This document shows positions 45,578 to 54,868 of a DNA stretch of 64,000 nucleotides, one piece after another. The stretch spans positions 620,001 through 684,000 of the forward strand of contig NZ_SOAP01000002.1 in the NCBI RefSeq assembly GCF_004364805.1. Reading direction: 5' to 3'. The position numbers were made by a program, and so were the translations under genes. How positions within the stretch are numbered: position 1 is the stretch's first letter; each line of letters begins with the position of its first letter. Origin of the DNA: Pelagimonas phthalicica (GTDB taxonomy: Bacteria > Pseudomonadota > Alphaproteobacteria > Rhodobacterales > Rhodobacteraceae). Below the pieces are notes generated by a model that was given only the letters and a program-made list of their open reading frames with translations, had not been told where the DNA came from and did no database searches.

Positions 45578-45624
45578 CAGGATGCATTGATTTACCGTCA
45601 CCGGCGTTAAATCAATGCATCCTG
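45578..45624. repeat. 17-bp perfect inverted repeat upstream of the aminotransferase gene
   Basis: Left arm 45578-45594 (CAGGATGCATTGATTTA) is the exact reverse complement of right arm 45608-45624, with 13 bases between. There is no U tract on either side, so it is not a simple terminator. It stands between the divergent GTA leader and the aminotransferase start (32 bp further), in a promoter-proximal position for the latter. Confidence 0.8.
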
Positions 45625-45656
45625 ACCCTACCTGTATCTGAAAAACGGAGAGCCTG

Positions 45657-46856
45657 ATGGCGAAATTGTCAGACCGTATCACCTCCATCACTGGCGGCGG
45701 TTCCGATGGATGGGAGGTGTTTTACCGCGCCCGCCGCATGGTTGCAGCTGGCGAGACCGTGACCGAACTCACCATTGGTGAACATGACGTTCTGACCGAT
45801 GAAACAATCCTCGACGCCATGCATCGCTCCGCCAAAGGCGGACACACCGGATACGCCATGGTGCCTGGCGTTGCTGCGCTTCGTCAGGCCGTTGCCGATC
45901 GGCTCACCAAACGCACTGGCGTCCCAACCAAACCTGACAACATCCTGATCACGCCCGGCGGTCAATCGGCTCTGTTTTCGGCCCATATGGCGGTTTGCAA
46001 CCCCGGCGACACTGCGCTTTATGTTGATCCGTATTACGCCACTTACCCCGGCACCATCCGCGCCGCCTCCGCGATTCCACATGCGATTGAAACCCGCTCG
46101 CGCGATGCGTTCCTCCCAGATCCAGAACTTGTTTCCGAAACCGCACGCGCCCATAAGGCGCGCTCGCTTCTGATCAACTCCCCCAATAACCCAACCGGCA
46201 CCGTCTACCCCCGCACCACATTAGAAGGCATCGCCAAGGCCTGTATCGACAATGACATGTGGCTGATTTCGGACGAGGTTTACGACACGCAAATCTGGCA
46301 AGGCGACCATCTCAGCCCGCGCGCCCTGCCTAGTATGGTTGAACGCACGTTGATGATCGGGTCCTTTTCCAAAAGCCATGCGATGACCGGCTCTCGGATC
46401 GGATGGATTGCCGCGCCCGAAGAGGTCATCACAAAACTCATCGACCTGGCGACCTCCACCACCTATGGCGTGCCCGGCTATATCCAGGACGCTGCGCTTT
46501 TCGCATTGCAACAGGGCGAGCCGCTTGAAGAGAAAATCGCCGCCCCCTTCCGGCGTCGCCGCGATCTCATGCGCGAGATCCTCGCCGAGCAAAGCGCGGT
46601 CAAAGCGATCCCGTCCAACGGAGCCATGTATACGATGCTGGACGTGCGCGCGACGGGCCTCTCTGGTCTCGACTTCGCCCAAGCACTTTTGACCAAACAC
46701 AAAATCGCCGTAATGCCGGGCGAGAGCTTTGGCAATTCAGCTGCGGGCCATGTGCGCGTTGCCTTGACCGTCGCTGATGACAAACTGTCAGATTCCGTCA
46801 GGACCCTCTGTCAGTTTGCGCATGATCTATCCAAGGAGACTTCCTGTGCCTCATGA
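45657..46856 (+). CDS. Class I/II PLP-dependent aminotransferase
   Basis: A fold-type I aminotransferase of 399 residues: PGVAALRQAVADRLTKRTG, TPGGQSALFSAHMAVCNPGDTALYVDPYY (substrate-binding loop), SPNNPTGTVY, LISDEVYDTQIW (Asp and Tyr around the cofactor) and SFSKSHAMTGSRIGW with the PLP lysine. It resembles the subgroup I aspartate/aromatic aminotransferases; the donor and acceptor cannot be told. The ribosome site GGAGA precedes ATG. It is first in a coupled trio with the isocitrate lyase-like and TfoX genes. Confidence 0.88.
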   Translation: MAKLSDRITSITGGGSDGWEVFYRARRMVAAGETVTELTIGEHDVLTDETILDAMHRSAKGGHTGYAMVPGVAALRQAVADRLTKRTGVPTKPDNILITPGGQSALFSAHMAVCNPGDTALYVDPYYATYPGTIRAASAIPHAIETRSRDAFLPDPELVSETARAHKARSLLINSPNNPTGTVYPRTTLEGIAKACIDNDMWLISDEVYDTQIWQGDHLSPRALPSMVERTLMIGSFSKSHAMTGSRIGWIAAPEEVITKLIDLATSTTYGVPGYIQDAALFALQQGEPLEEKIAAPFRRRRDLMREILAEQSAVKAIPSNGAMYTMLDVRATGLSGLDFAQALLTKHKIAVMPGESFGNSAAGHVRVALTVADDKLSDSVRTLCQFAHDLSKETSCAS

Positions 46857-47661
46857 TCCCGGCCCCGCCTTTCGCGCCCTGCATATCCCCGGCGATCCGT
46901 TCATCCTGGCTAATGCCTGGGATATCGGTTCCGCCAAAATGCTGGCTGCCCTCGGCGCACAAGCCATCGCAACCTCGTCTGCCGCCCACGCCTTTACGCT
47001 TGGCCGCCCGGATATGGGCACCGTCACCCGCGACGAAGCGCTATCCCACGCCTCAGATCTGGTTGCAGCCGTCTCCGTGCCAGTATCGGGCGATTTCGAA
47101 AACGGCTTTGGCGAAGCCCCGGAAACATGCGCAGAAACAGTCCGCCTGTCTTGCGAGGCAGGCTTGGCAGGGATCTCCATCGAAGACACCGCTCTACCAG
47201 ACGAAACCCCGTACGAATTTGACCTTTCAGTCGACCGCATTCGCGCCGCCGCTGCCGCGGCGCGCGCCTTACCCCGCGATTTCGTCCTCGTTGCGCGTGC
47301 CGATGGTGTCATGAACGGGCAATACGACCTGGCAGAAGCAATCAAACGCATCCAGGCCTACGAGGCCGCCGGAGCTGACTGCGTTTATATTCCCCTCCCG
47401 CCTAATTTCGGCGACCTCGCAACCATTTGCGCCGCCACATCTCTCCCGGTCAACGCGTTGGCCGCTGGCCAATTTGCCGCGCATAGCCGGGCCGAGTTTG
47501 CCAAATCCGGCGTGGCGCGGATATCCTTGGGCTCTGCCCTCGCCCGTGCCACTCATAAGGTCATTCACGACACCGCAACACAAATGTTCACCGACGGTGA
47601 TTTCTCGTCTCTAACCAAGGGCATTTCAGGGGATGTCATCGACGCCTTGTTGACCAAATGA
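46846..47661 (+). CDS. Isocitrate lyase / PEP mutase superfamily protein
   Basis: A 271-residue TIM-barrel protein. The start is GTG 46846 (reading VPHDPGPAFRALHIPGD) with AAGGAG 7 bases upstream; the longer ATG-like frame to 46777 lies inside the upstream gene. Family motifs are ANAWDIGSAKMLAALGAQAIATSSAA, VPVSGDFENGFG (metal ligands), AGISIEDTALPDE, VLVARADGVM and ADCVYIPL. It is a carboxyphosphonoenolpyruvate/methylisocitrate lyase-like C-C lyase of unknown substrate. It overlaps the aminotransferase by 11 bp and the TfoX-like gene by 4 bp. Confidence 0.88.
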   Translation: MPHDPGPAFRALHIPGDPFILANAWDIGSAKMLAALGAQAIATSSAAHAFTLGRPDMGTVTRDEALSHASDLVAAVSVPVSGDFENGFGEAPETCAETVRLSCEAGLAGISIEDTALPDETPYEFDLSVDRIRAAAAAARALPRDFVLVARADGVMNGQYDLAEAIKRIQAYEAAGADCVYIPLPPNFGDLATICAATSLPVNALAAGQFAAHSRAEFAKSGVARISLGSALARATHKVIHDTATQMFTDGDFSSLTKGISGDVIDALLTK

Positions 47662-48005
47662 CCGGAACGCCAATCACCAGCATTCGCAATCTCGGCCCCG
47701 CCGTGGAGCAAGCCTTGCACCGGGCGGGCATTCCGGATGCCGAAACCCTGCGCGATATTGGCGCACATGAAGCCTATCGCCGTTTGCTGAAAACCGGAAC
47801 GAAACCGCATTTTATCGGGTACTACGTCCTGCATATGGGACTTCAAGGTCGCCCTTGGAACGATTGTAAAGGCAAGGAAAAATCCGATTTACGCAAGAAA
47901 TTCGACGCTCTGAAATCCGAAGTCGAGCCAGACGTTCTTGTCGGAATTGAAAGAGAATTGGATTTAATTGGCGTGATTCCGCGTCGCAGACCACAGTCTC
48001 CTTAA
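47658..48005 (+). CDS. TfoX C-terminal domain protein
   Basis: A 115-residue protein with the TfoX/Sxy C-terminal helix-hairpin-helix pattern: [45 protein letters not shown], then [20 protein letters not shown]. The N-terminal TfoX domain is absent, so a role as a competence regulator cannot be assumed. It overlaps the upstream gene by 4 bp (ATGA). Its stop codon overlaps a CtrA-like box. Confidence 0.85.
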   Translation: MTGTPITSIRNLGPAVEQALHRAGIPDAETLRDIGAHEAYRRLLKTGTKPHFIGYYVLHMGLQGRPWNDCKGKEKSDLRKKFDALKSEVEPDVLVGIERELDLIGVIPRRRPQSP

Positions 48006-48016
48006 CCGCTCTTTAG
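48002..48016 (+). promoter_or_regulatory. CtrA-like box upstream of the chemoreceptor gene
   Basis: TTAA (48002-48005), 7 bases, TTAG (48013-48016): 7 of 8 positions of the TTAA-N7-TTAA CtrA motif, 47 bp before the chemoreceptor ATG. CtrA is known to control motility and chemotaxis genes in Rhodobacterales. A single near match can occur by chance. Confidence 0.35.
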
Positions 48017-48063
48017 GTCACCCTGCGCCATGGTCGCCTCAATCTACATTTGAGGTTCGCCAC

Positions 48064-50184
48064 ATGACACTTCGCATGAATATGGTGGTTATTTTGCTGC
48101 CGATGATTTTGCTGATTGGTTTCTTTTCTTACGTGGAAATCGACAACCTGCGCGCACAAAAACGCCAGATTGAAACAAGCATTCACGAGCTTTATCTGTC
48201 TGATCTTGTTAATGACGCCGTTCACGAATTGCAAAAAGAGCGAGGACAATCAGCCGGTTACACGGCATCCAAGGGTGCTAACTTCGCCGCATCGCTGCCC
48301 GAATTACGCAAATCTACTGACGCAGCATTGGCCCAGTTAGAGGAACATTATTTCTCAGGCCAATCCGTACCAGAGACCGCGATACAAGCGCAGCGCACCC
48401 TCAAAGAGTTGCAAGAAACCAGGCAGAACATCACCGCCTTGAACCTCACTGTGCCAGAGCTCGCCGGATGGTATACCGGCATCATTACGAACCTTCTGGA
48501 TGCCACGGCAAGCATTGACGGTCAAAGGGCTGACAACGGCATTATTCATCTGGTCGAATCCCGCATCCTCACTGGATATGCCAAAGAAAACGCTGGGTTA
48601 GAACGTGCAACCGGGGCAGTCATGCTGGGCAGTGGGGCCGCCAAACCAAAGGTTCATGAGCGATTTCTGGAATTAGGAAGCGGGCAATTCACCCTACTGG
48701 GTCTCGCGGCCAAAACGGCGCATCTTCCCGAGATGATGCAAAAGGTTGAACAGGCCGCGACAGATATTGGCGTTGCCAAAATGCGGTTGGACTTAACAGC
48801 TTGGGGATATGGTGGTGCCAAGCCTAGGTTTAGCGGACCGGAATGGTTCGCCGCGTCGACCCAATGGATTGATTTCCTGAGGGAGAAAGAGCTGGAGTTC
48901 GCCCAGAGCATTCGCGAAATCGCTCAATCTCAATTGAGCGCTACCGCGCAGCAGTTGAACACGTTGATAACGGTTGTCGGGCTCATTGTCGTCAGTTCCG
49001 TCCTCGTGTCGCTCTTTGTTTTCGAACGCATGATTTCAAAATTCCGCGCCCTGATTAAAATCATGGCGCAGTTCCGGGATGGCGATTTCGACGTGCATGT
49101 CCCCTTTATCAAGGGCAAGGCTGAAATCAATGTGATGGCAGATTCAATCTATCGCTTCAAACAGCAAACCCTTTCCATGCAAGAAGAAAACAGGCGCATC
49201 AAAGCCGAAGACGAAGCCGCCCTTCAATCCAAGGCCTCTGCCGCGGTTGCCTTGATCACTGAGGGGCTCAGCGCCTTGGCTCAGGCCGATCTGTCCCTGC
49301 GTTTCGAGGACGCGCTGGACCCCGAATATGATCAGCTACGCGAGGATTTCAACACCGCCTCTAGCAGGCTGCGCGGTGTCTTGCGGGAATTGGCCACGAC
49401 CGTTCAAACCATGACGGAAAAGGCCAGCGACATGGCCACCGCCTCTGACAATCTTGCCTCGCGCACCGAGCAGCAAAGCGACACGATCCTGTCTACGGCA
49501 AACAGTGTCGGACAGGTCGCGCAGCATGTTGTCGACGATCTCGACCAATTGGTTACAGCAAATGAAGCGGCGCAATCGGCGCGCCACACCGCGGACCGCT
49601 CTGGTGAAATCGTCAGCCAGGCCGTGTCCGCCATGGATCGCATCGCGCAAAGCTCGGATGAAATCTCACAAATCATCTCCATGATCGAAGAAATTTCATT
49701 CCAAACCAATCTCCTGGCGCTCAACGCGCGGGTAGAAGCCGCGCGCGCAGGTGAAAGCGGCCGTGGCTTTGCCGTGGTCGCGCAAGAGGTGCGCGAATTG
49801 GCCAAACGATCCTCGCAGGCCGCCATGGACATCAAATCGCTGATCAATGAAAGCGGCCAGCAAGTAGATGAGGGCGTCAAGCTCGTCCACAGCGCTGGCT
49901 CCGCGCTCGAAGATATCATCACCCGCGTGCAATCCGTGGATGATGCTCTGCAATCGGTCTCTCGCTCAGCCCAACGTCAGGCTGATGACCTGACCCAGGT
50001 CAATCAATCCATGTCGCTGCTGCGGGACCTGACCGACGCCAACACGCATATGGTCTCAGACGGTCGCACGGTTAGCGGAGATATGGCGACCATGGCGAAA
50101 CGCCTCACCAGCCTGTTGGACGAATTTGAGCTGGGTGATCGTGCTGGGCAAAAACAAAACGCCCCAATGCAAAACGTCGCTTAA
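48064..50184 (+). CDS. Methyl-accepting chemotaxis protein with NIT-type sensor
   Basis: A 706-residue receptor. TM1 spans about residues 5-25 ([18 protein letters not shown]); the large periplasmic region, residues 30-300, has the nitrate/nitrite-sensing-domain look ([36 protein letters not shown]); TM2 is near residues 300-323 ([21 protein letters not shown]). A HAMP-like region precedes the signalling domain, whose hairpin is [45 protein letters not shown]. There is no C-terminal CheR-binding pentapeptide. The ligand cannot be told. Confidence 0.9.
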   Translation: MTLRMNMVVILLPMILLIGFFSYVEIDNLRAQKRQIETSIHELYLSDLVNDAVHELQKERGQSAGYTASKGANFAASLPELRKSTDAALAQLEEHYFSGQSVPETAIQAQRTLKELQETRQNITALNLTVPELAGWYTGIITNLLDATASIDGQRADNGIIHLVESRILTGYAKENAGLERATGAVMLGSGAAKPKVHERFLELGSGQFTLLGLAAKTAHLPEMMQKVEQAATDIGVAKMRLDLTAWGYGGAKPRFSGPEWFAASTQWIDFLREKELEFAQSIREIAQSQLSATAQQLNTLITVVGLIVVSSVLVSLFVFERMISKFRALIKIMAQFRDGDFDVHVPFIKGKAEINVMADSIYRFKQQTLSMQEENRRIKAEDEAALQSKASAAVALITEGLSALAQADLSLRFEDALDPEYDQLREDFNTASSRLRGVLRELATTVQTMTEKASDMATASDNLASRTEQQSDTILSTANSVGQVAQHVVDDLDQLVTANEAAQSARHTADRSGEIVSQAVSAMDRIAQSSDEISQIISMIEEISFQTNLLALNARVEAARAGESGRGFAVVAQEVRELAKRSSQAAMDIKSLINESGQQVDEGVKLVHSAGSALEDIITRVQSVDDALQSVSRSAQRQADDLTQVNQSMSLLRDLTDANTHMVSDGRTVSGDMATMAKRLTSLLDEFELGDRAGQKQNAPMQNVA

Positions 50185-50191
50185 AAAAACA

Positions 50192-50215
50192 AAAAGGGGC
50201 CCAACGGCCCCTTTT
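50192..50215. terminator. Bidirectional terminator between chemoreceptor gene and ndk
   Basis: AAAAGGGGCC (50192-50201), loop CAAC, GGCCCCTTTT (50206-50215): a 10-bp perfect inverted repeat with T tracts on either strand, between two convergent genes. Confidence 0.85.
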
Positions 50216-50239
50216 CACGTCTCATGAAACCGAATGGGC

Positions 50240-50662
50240 TTAGCCCACCAGTTCCAGACCCGAGAAGAAATATGCGATTTCTACGGCTGCGGTTTCCGGT
50301 GCGTCGGAACCGTGGACAGAGTTTTCGCCAACAGATTCAGCAAACTCAGCGCGGATGGTGCCCGGTGCGGCGTCGGCTGGGTTGGTTGCGCCCATAACTT
50401 CGCGGTTTTTCAGGATGGCACCTTCGCCTTCCAAGACCTGAGCAACGATTGGCGCGGAAGCCATGAATTCGCACAGTTCGTCATAGAAAGGACGCTCTTT
50501 GTGCACTGCATAGAACTCACCCGCTTGCGCTTTGGTCAGGTGGATACGCTTTTGCGCAACGATGCGCAGGCCAGCTTCTTCGAACTTGGCGTTGATCGCG
50601 CCAGTCAGGTTGCGGCGGGTGGCATCAGGTTTGATGATCGAAAATGTGCGCTCAAGGGCCAT
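50240..50662 (-). CDS. ndk: Nucleoside diphosphate kinase
   Basis: A 140-residue enzyme that balances nucleoside triphosphates. [36 protein letters not shown] is the typical start; the active-site histidine is in [30 protein letters not shown] (NSVHGSD). Length matches the bacterial family. The ribosome site GGAG precedes the ATG. It is downstream of the DUF1835-like gene on the same strand, with a gap holding the possible frameshifted tail of that gene. Confidence 0.97.
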   Translation of the reverse strand: MALERTFSIIKPDATRRNLTGAINAKFEEAGLRIVAQKRIHLTKAQAGEFYAVHKERPFYDELCEFMASAPIVAQVLEGEGAILKNREVMGATNPADAAPGTIRAEFAESVGENSVHGSDAPETAAVEIAYFFSGLELVG

Positions 50663-50748
50663 TGTCTTGCTCCGTCAAATTCCGGGCACCCTGCCCGGCT
50701 GTTTCTATTGCGCGGGCGTTAGCACGGGCCGGATTTTTTGAAAACCCC

Positions 50749-50811
50749 TCAAACCAACCGCGCCTTCATTTCCTTGCCTGCCTCGGTCAGTCGAACCTTG
50801 CAGTCACTCAT
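50749..50811 (-). other. Possible out-of-frame C-terminal extension of the DUF1835-like protein
   Basis: The frame MSDCKVRLTEAGKEMKARLV begins at an ATG that overlaps the stop codon of the DUF1835-like gene (ATGA), and it reads like the C-terminal end (VRLTEAG...) of a winged-helix or DUF1835-family protein. It would follow by a -1 shift on AAAA immediately before the stop. A natural one-base deletion, a programmed shift, reinitiation or a sequencing error are all possible. Confidence 0.45.
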
Positions 50812-51665
50812 TTTGGGCTCGTGCCGGTTATCTGTACCAAAGCTGTAGGGTGATTTGCCATCTGGACCAACTCTGCTTTCAATACCATGTCGCCGACATG
50901 ATCATTCTCTTCTAGACCTGCAGCCATAGCGTTCCCCACCGGCCTCGCCATTGGGATCCACACCTCGCCAATCTCGCAAAGCACTCTCGCCTGCAAATTG
51001 GACAAACCTGTTTGTGCATCGGGAAATCGTCCGCAGATTGTCCGGAAAACCTTTTCCATTTCTGGTTCCAGCGCAATCCCCTCAATCCAAGTTGGCAGCG
51101 AGACCCGCGCCTGCCAAAGTTCGGTTGAACGCGCTACGTCAACGCGGTGCTCTAACTTGGTCACGACAGCTTCAGAAATCGCGGATCTAAACGCTCGCTT
51201 CTGCAGTGACATGATCTCAAACACATCAAAACGTCTTTGAAAGACGCGCCTTTTATCAACGCCAAGCCTCTGCAATTCCATCACAGCGAAATGTCGCCAA
51301 ATCTGGCTCTGAACGCTGTCATCAAACCAAATTGAAACGCGCTCAGCTCGGGTTACCGCCTCCTCAAACTCTGGAATCTCCGGTAGGTCGGCCTCTGACA
51401 CATTTGACAACTCTTCCAAACGGAACACTGGAAACGGCGTTGCCCATAAGCCGGTGAACTCGACCTCCATATCCAGTTCCTCTCCCCATAGTGCGGCCCA
51501 ATGGGTGTGACGTTGCTCAGCAAAGCCGCGTGCTTTATCCCATTTTGAAACCGGCCCTGTGCTCAGATCGTCCAGAAAACAAAACACATTGAGATCTGGC
51601 CATTCACCGGTCAAAACAGTTTTGCTCAGATGTTGCGACGTCAATATTACTCTCAACCCAATCAC
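50808..51665 (-). CDS. DUF1835-like protein (C-terminus possibly frameshifted)
   Basis: A 285-residue cytoplasmic protein. The start GLRVILTSQHLSKTVLTGEWPDLNVFCFLDDLSTGPV resembles the DUF1835 N-terminal pattern (V-T-S...L..GP). The middle is aromatic/charged (SVQSQIWRHFAVMELQRLGV) and the C-terminal part (RPVGNAMAAGLEENDHVGDMVLKAELVQMANHP) looks like a winged-helix end. It stops at a TGA that overlaps a likely continuation in another frame. It is divergent from the ABC-F gene (42 bp apart). The function is unknown. Confidence 0.6.
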   Translation of the reverse strand: MIGLRVILTSQHLSKTVLTGEWPDLNVFCFLDDLSTGPVSKWDKARGFAEQRHTHWAALWGEELDMEVEFTGLWATPFPVFRLEELSNVSEADLPEIPEFEEAVTRAERVSIWFDDSVQSQIWRHFAVMELQRLGVDKRRVFQRRFDVFEIMSLQKRAFRSAISEAVVTKLEHRVDVARSTELWQARVSLPTWIEGIALEPEMEKVFRTICGRFPDAQTGLSNLQARVLCEIGEVWIPMARPVGNAMAAGLEENDHVGDMVLKAELVQMANHPTALVQITGTSPK

Positions 51666-51707
51666 TCCCGATTGACACCATGCACGCGCACTGGCACTGC
51701 GGCCCTC

Positions 51708-53561
51708 ATGTTACGTATCCAAGATATCGCCTATTCCGTCGAAGGTCGCCCTCTTTTCGAAGGGGCCAGCGCCACCATTCCTGCGGGCCACAAAGTTGGT
51801 CTGGTCGGGCCCAATGGTGCCGGGAAAACCACCCTGTTTCGCCTGATCAAGGGCGAGCTGACGCTGGACAATGGCGACATCTCTTTGCCACCCCGCGCGC
51901 GCATTGGCGGCATCGCGCAGGAAGTGCCCTCATCCGACACCTCCCTAATCGACACCGTGCTTGAGGCCGATACCGAACGCGCCGCGCTCATGGCCGAATC
52001 TGAGACTGCTACGGACAGCAACCGCATTGCTGAAATCCAAACCCGACTGGCCGATATTGATGCATGGAGCGCCGAGAGCCGCGCCTCTTCTATCCTCAAA
52101 GGCCTTGGATTTGACGCTGAGGCCCAAAAACGCCCCTGCTCCGATTTCTCCGGCGGTTGGCGGATGCGCGTTGCCTTGGCGGGTGTGCTCTTTGCCCAGC
52201 CCGACCTGCTGCTGCTGGACGAACCGACCAACTATCTCGACCTCGAAGGCGCGCTTTGGCTGGAATCCTACCTGACCAAATATCCCCATACGGTCATCGT
52301 CATCAGCCATGACCGTGGGCTGTTGAACCGCGCGGTCGGCTCGATCCTGCATCTCGAAGACAAGCGGCTCACCTATTACGGCACGCCCTATGACGGTTTC
52401 ACTAAGCTGCGGGCCGAAAAGCGTGCCCAGGCCGCCGCGCAGGCCAAGAAACAAGAAGAACGCCGCGCCCATCTGCAAAGCTTTGTCGACCGTTTCCGCG
52501 CCAAGGCTACCAAGGCCAAACAGGCACAATCACGTCTGAAAATGATCGAACGCATGGACATGATCGCCGCCCCCGAAGAGGCGGCCAAGCGCGTGTTCAA
52601 TTTCCCACAACCGGATGAGCTATCGCCGCCGATCATCAATATTGAAAACGGCGCGACCGGTTACGGAGACGTCACTATCCTTAAAAAGCTCAACCTGCGC
52701 ATTGACCAGGATGACCGTATCGCGCTGCTGGGGCGCAATGGTCAGGGCAAATCGACCCTGTCAAAGCTGCTTTCCGACCGCCTGCCCCTGCAAGCGGGTC
52801 GGATGAGCAAAAGCTCCAAGCTGCGCATCGGCTATTTTGCCCAACATCAGGTGGATGAACTGCATCTGGACGAAACCCCGTTACAGCATGTTCAGCGCGA
52901 ACGCCCCGATACATTGCCCCCCAAATTGCGTGCGCTTCTGGCCGGGTTTGGCCTTGGCGCGGATCAGGCAGACACCGAAGTCGCCCGCCTGTCGGGGGGG
53001 CAAAAGGCCCGCCTGTCTCTGTTGCTCGCCACCTTGGACGCGCCACATCTGCTGATCCTGGACGAACCGACCAACCACCTCGATATCGAAAGCCGCGAAG
53101 CACTGGTCGAGGCGCTCACCGCCTATTGCGGCGCGGTGATCCTGGTCAGCCACGATATGCACCTGCTCGGCATGGTGGCAGACCGGCTGTGGCTGGTTGG
53201 CGATGGCACAGTGAAACCCTATGAGGATGATCTGGATGCCTATCGCAGCCTGCTGCTGACCCAGGACAAGCCTGCGAAGCCCAATAAGAAAGAGACACCC
53301 AAACCCAAACGCGCCTCTCGCGATGAACTCCTCGCGCTGCGGTCTGACGTGCGCAAATGCGAGGACCGTATCGGCAAGCTTGAGGAGATGGCCGAAAAGC
53401 TGTCCGCGAAACTGGCCGATCCGGAACTCTATGAAGACGGTCGCGCCGGGGATCTGGCGGTTTGGAACAAGAAATATGCCGAAGTTCGCGACGGCTTGTC
53501 CCGTGCCGAGGAGCTTTGGGAAAAGGCCGTGGAAAAGCTTGAGACGGCTGAGGCCGGTTAA
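51708..53561 (+). CDS. ABC-F family ATPase
   Basis: A 617-residue protein with two ABC ATPase domains and no membrane helices: Walker A GPNGAGKTTLF and signature FSGGWRMRVALA with Walker B DLLLLDEPTNYLDLE in the first, and GRNGQGKSTLSKLL, RLSGGQKARLSLLLATL, LLILDEPTNHLDIES in the second. A charged P-site-tRNA-interaction-like linker (RAEKRAQAAAQAKKQEERRAHLQSFVDRFRAKATKAKQAQSRL) joins them, and the C-terminus is a coiled coil (RSDVRKCEDRIGKLEEMAEKLSAKL). Start ATG 51708 (MLRIQDIAYS). It probably acts on the ribosome; the subtype (Uup/YheS-like) is uncertain. Confidence 0.93.
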   Translation: MLRIQDIAYSVEGRPLFEGASATIPAGHKVGLVGPNGAGKTTLFRLIKGELTLDNGDISLPPRARIGGIAQEVPSSDTSLIDTVLEADTERAALMAESETATDSNRIAEIQTRLADIDAWSAESRASSILKGLGFDAEAQKRPCSDFSGGWRMRVALAGVLFAQPDLLLLDEPTNYLDLEGALWLESYLTKYPHTVIVISHDRGLLNRAVGSILHLEDKRLTYYGTPYDGFTKLRAEKRAQAAAQAKKQEERRAHLQSFVDRFRAKATKAKQAQSRLKMIERMDMIAAPEEAAKRVFNFPQPDELSPPIINIENGATGYGDVTILKKLNLRIDQDDRIALLGRNGQGKSTLSKLLSDRLPLQAGRMSKSSKLRIGYFAQHQVDELHLDETPLQHVQRERPDTLPPKLRALLAGFGLGADQADTEVARLSGGQKARLSLLLATLDAPHLLILDEPTNHLDIESREALVEALTAYCGAVILVSHDMHLLGMVADRLWLVGDGTVKPYEDDLDAYRSLLLTQDKPAKPNKKETPKPKRASRDELLALRSDVRKCEDRIGKLEEMAEKLSAKLADPELYEDGRAGDLAVWNKKYAEVRDGLSRAEELWEKAVEKLETAEAG

Positions 53562-53599
53562 AGACTTGATCGTGATGCGTATTCTTCTAGGCTGACCCA

Positions 53600-54220
53600 A
53601 TGGACACCACCTTTCTCATCACCGTCTTTGCCACACTGTTTGTGGTGATCGACCCGATTGGGTTGACGACGGTATTTATTGCGCTGACCCAAGGTACGAG
53701 TGTCGCTCACCGCCGTTCAGTGGCCATTCGCGCCTGTCTGGTGGCGGCGGCGATCCTGACGTTGTTTGCGTTTCTGGGCGAAAACGTGCTGGGCTTTATT
53801 GGCATTTCCATGCCGGCCTTTCGCATTTCCGGTGGCATCCTGTTGTTTCTGACCGCGCTCGATATGTTGTTCGAACGCCGCACCAAACGCCGCGAAGACC
53901 GCGCCGACGAAGAAGAGTTTCCCGACCCGTCTGTCTTTCCCATCGCGATCCCTTTGCTGGCAGGCCCGGGGTCTATCGCGACGATGATCCTTTTGGCCGG
54001 GCAGGCCAATGGCGCTGCGGAAATGGCAGGCATTCTTGCGATCATGGTCGGCGTATTGGTGATTGGCCTCGTGTTCTTTCTTTTGGCGGGCAGTATTGAG
54101 CGCGCCTTGGGCCGCACGGGCATTGTCGTGACAACGCGGCTTTTGGGCATGTTGTTGGCGGCTTTGTCGGTGCAATTCGTGTTGGACGGGCTGCGCGATT
54201 TTGGCATTGGGTTGTCCTGA
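53600..54220 (+). CDS. MarC family integral membrane protein
   Basis: A 206-residue polytopic membrane protein with about six hydrophobic helices. The family signature is VIDPIGLTTVFIALT (residues 17-31) and FPIAIPLLAGPGSIATMILL (residues about 112-131). A cytoplasmic loop with RRTKRREDRADEEEF lies between. MarC proteins are membrane proteins of unclear function, once linked to antibiotic resistance. It lies 38 bp after the ABC-F gene. Confidence 0.88.
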   Translation: MDTTFLITVFATLFVVIDPIGLTTVFIALTQGTSVAHRRSVAIRACLVAAAILTLFAFLGENVLGFIGISMPAFRISGGILLFLTALDMLFERRTKRREDRADEEEFPDPSVFPIAIPLLAGPGSIATMILLAGQANGAAEMAGILAIMVGVLVIGLVFFLLAGSIERALGRTGIVVTTRLLGMLLAALSVQFVLDGLRDFGIGLS

Positions 54221-54278
54221 ACCCTGTCATCGCATGCCGGGGCTCCCTATGTAATATGTGATTGAGTAGGAGTTTGCC

Positions 54279-54860
54279 ATGCAGGGCGATGATCTCGGCA
54301 ATATGATCTATCTTGGCGCACTCGGTGCGGTGCTGGTCAGCTGGTATGTGGTACAAAACCATGGCGGGTTGAGCAAACTGGTGCGCGACGCCGCCGCTTG
54401 GGTGTTCATTTTCATTGCTGTCATGGCGGCCATCGGGCTTTGGGGGGATCTGAAACACGATCTCATGCCCCGCCAAACCGTTTTCGAGGATCAGGGCCGT
54501 GTAGAACTGCCTCGCGCCGAAGATGGGCATTACTATGTTGACCTTGAGATCAATGGTCGGACGGTGCCTTTCGTCGTGGACACCGGGGCAACATCGGTTG
54601 TGCTGACACAGCGCGACGCAGCGCGTATCGGGCTGGATTTGAACAATCTGGTGTTTCTCACGCAGGCAATGACCGCCAATGGCGCAGTGGATACAGCCCC
54701 TGTTTCTCTGGACATTGTGGAGTTGGGGCCATTCACTGACAAAAACCTGCCCGCCTATGTGAATGGCGGCGAGATGGACACGTCTTTACTGGGGATGACC
54801 TATCTGGATCGCTTTGAGAGCATTCAGATTTCAGGACAAAAGATGGTGCTTGAGAGGTAA
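54279..54860 (+). CDS. Retropepsin-like aspartic protease, membrane-anchored
   Basis: A 193-residue protein: two N-terminal hydrophobic segments (residues about 6-24 and 35-54, the second AAAWVFIFIAVMAAIGLWGD type), then a single-domain aspartic protease of the TIGR02281/clan AA type. The catalytic motif is FVVDTGATSVVLTQRD, with the Asp in DTGA near residue 97, and LLGMTYLDRFESIQI matches the second conserved block. It is presumably active as a dimer outside the cytoplasm. The substrate is unknown. Confidence 0.88.
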   Translation: MQGDDLGNMIYLGALGAVLVSWYVVQNHGGLSKLVRDAAAWVFIFIAVMAAIGLWGDLKHDLMPRQTVFEDQGRVELPRAEDGHYYVDLEINGRTVPFVVDTGATSVVLTQRDAARIGLDLNNLVFLTQAMTANGAVDTAPVSLDIVELGPFTDKNLPAYVNGGEMDTSLLGMTYLDRFESIQISGQKMVLER

Positions 54861-54868
54861 GGGGATTA

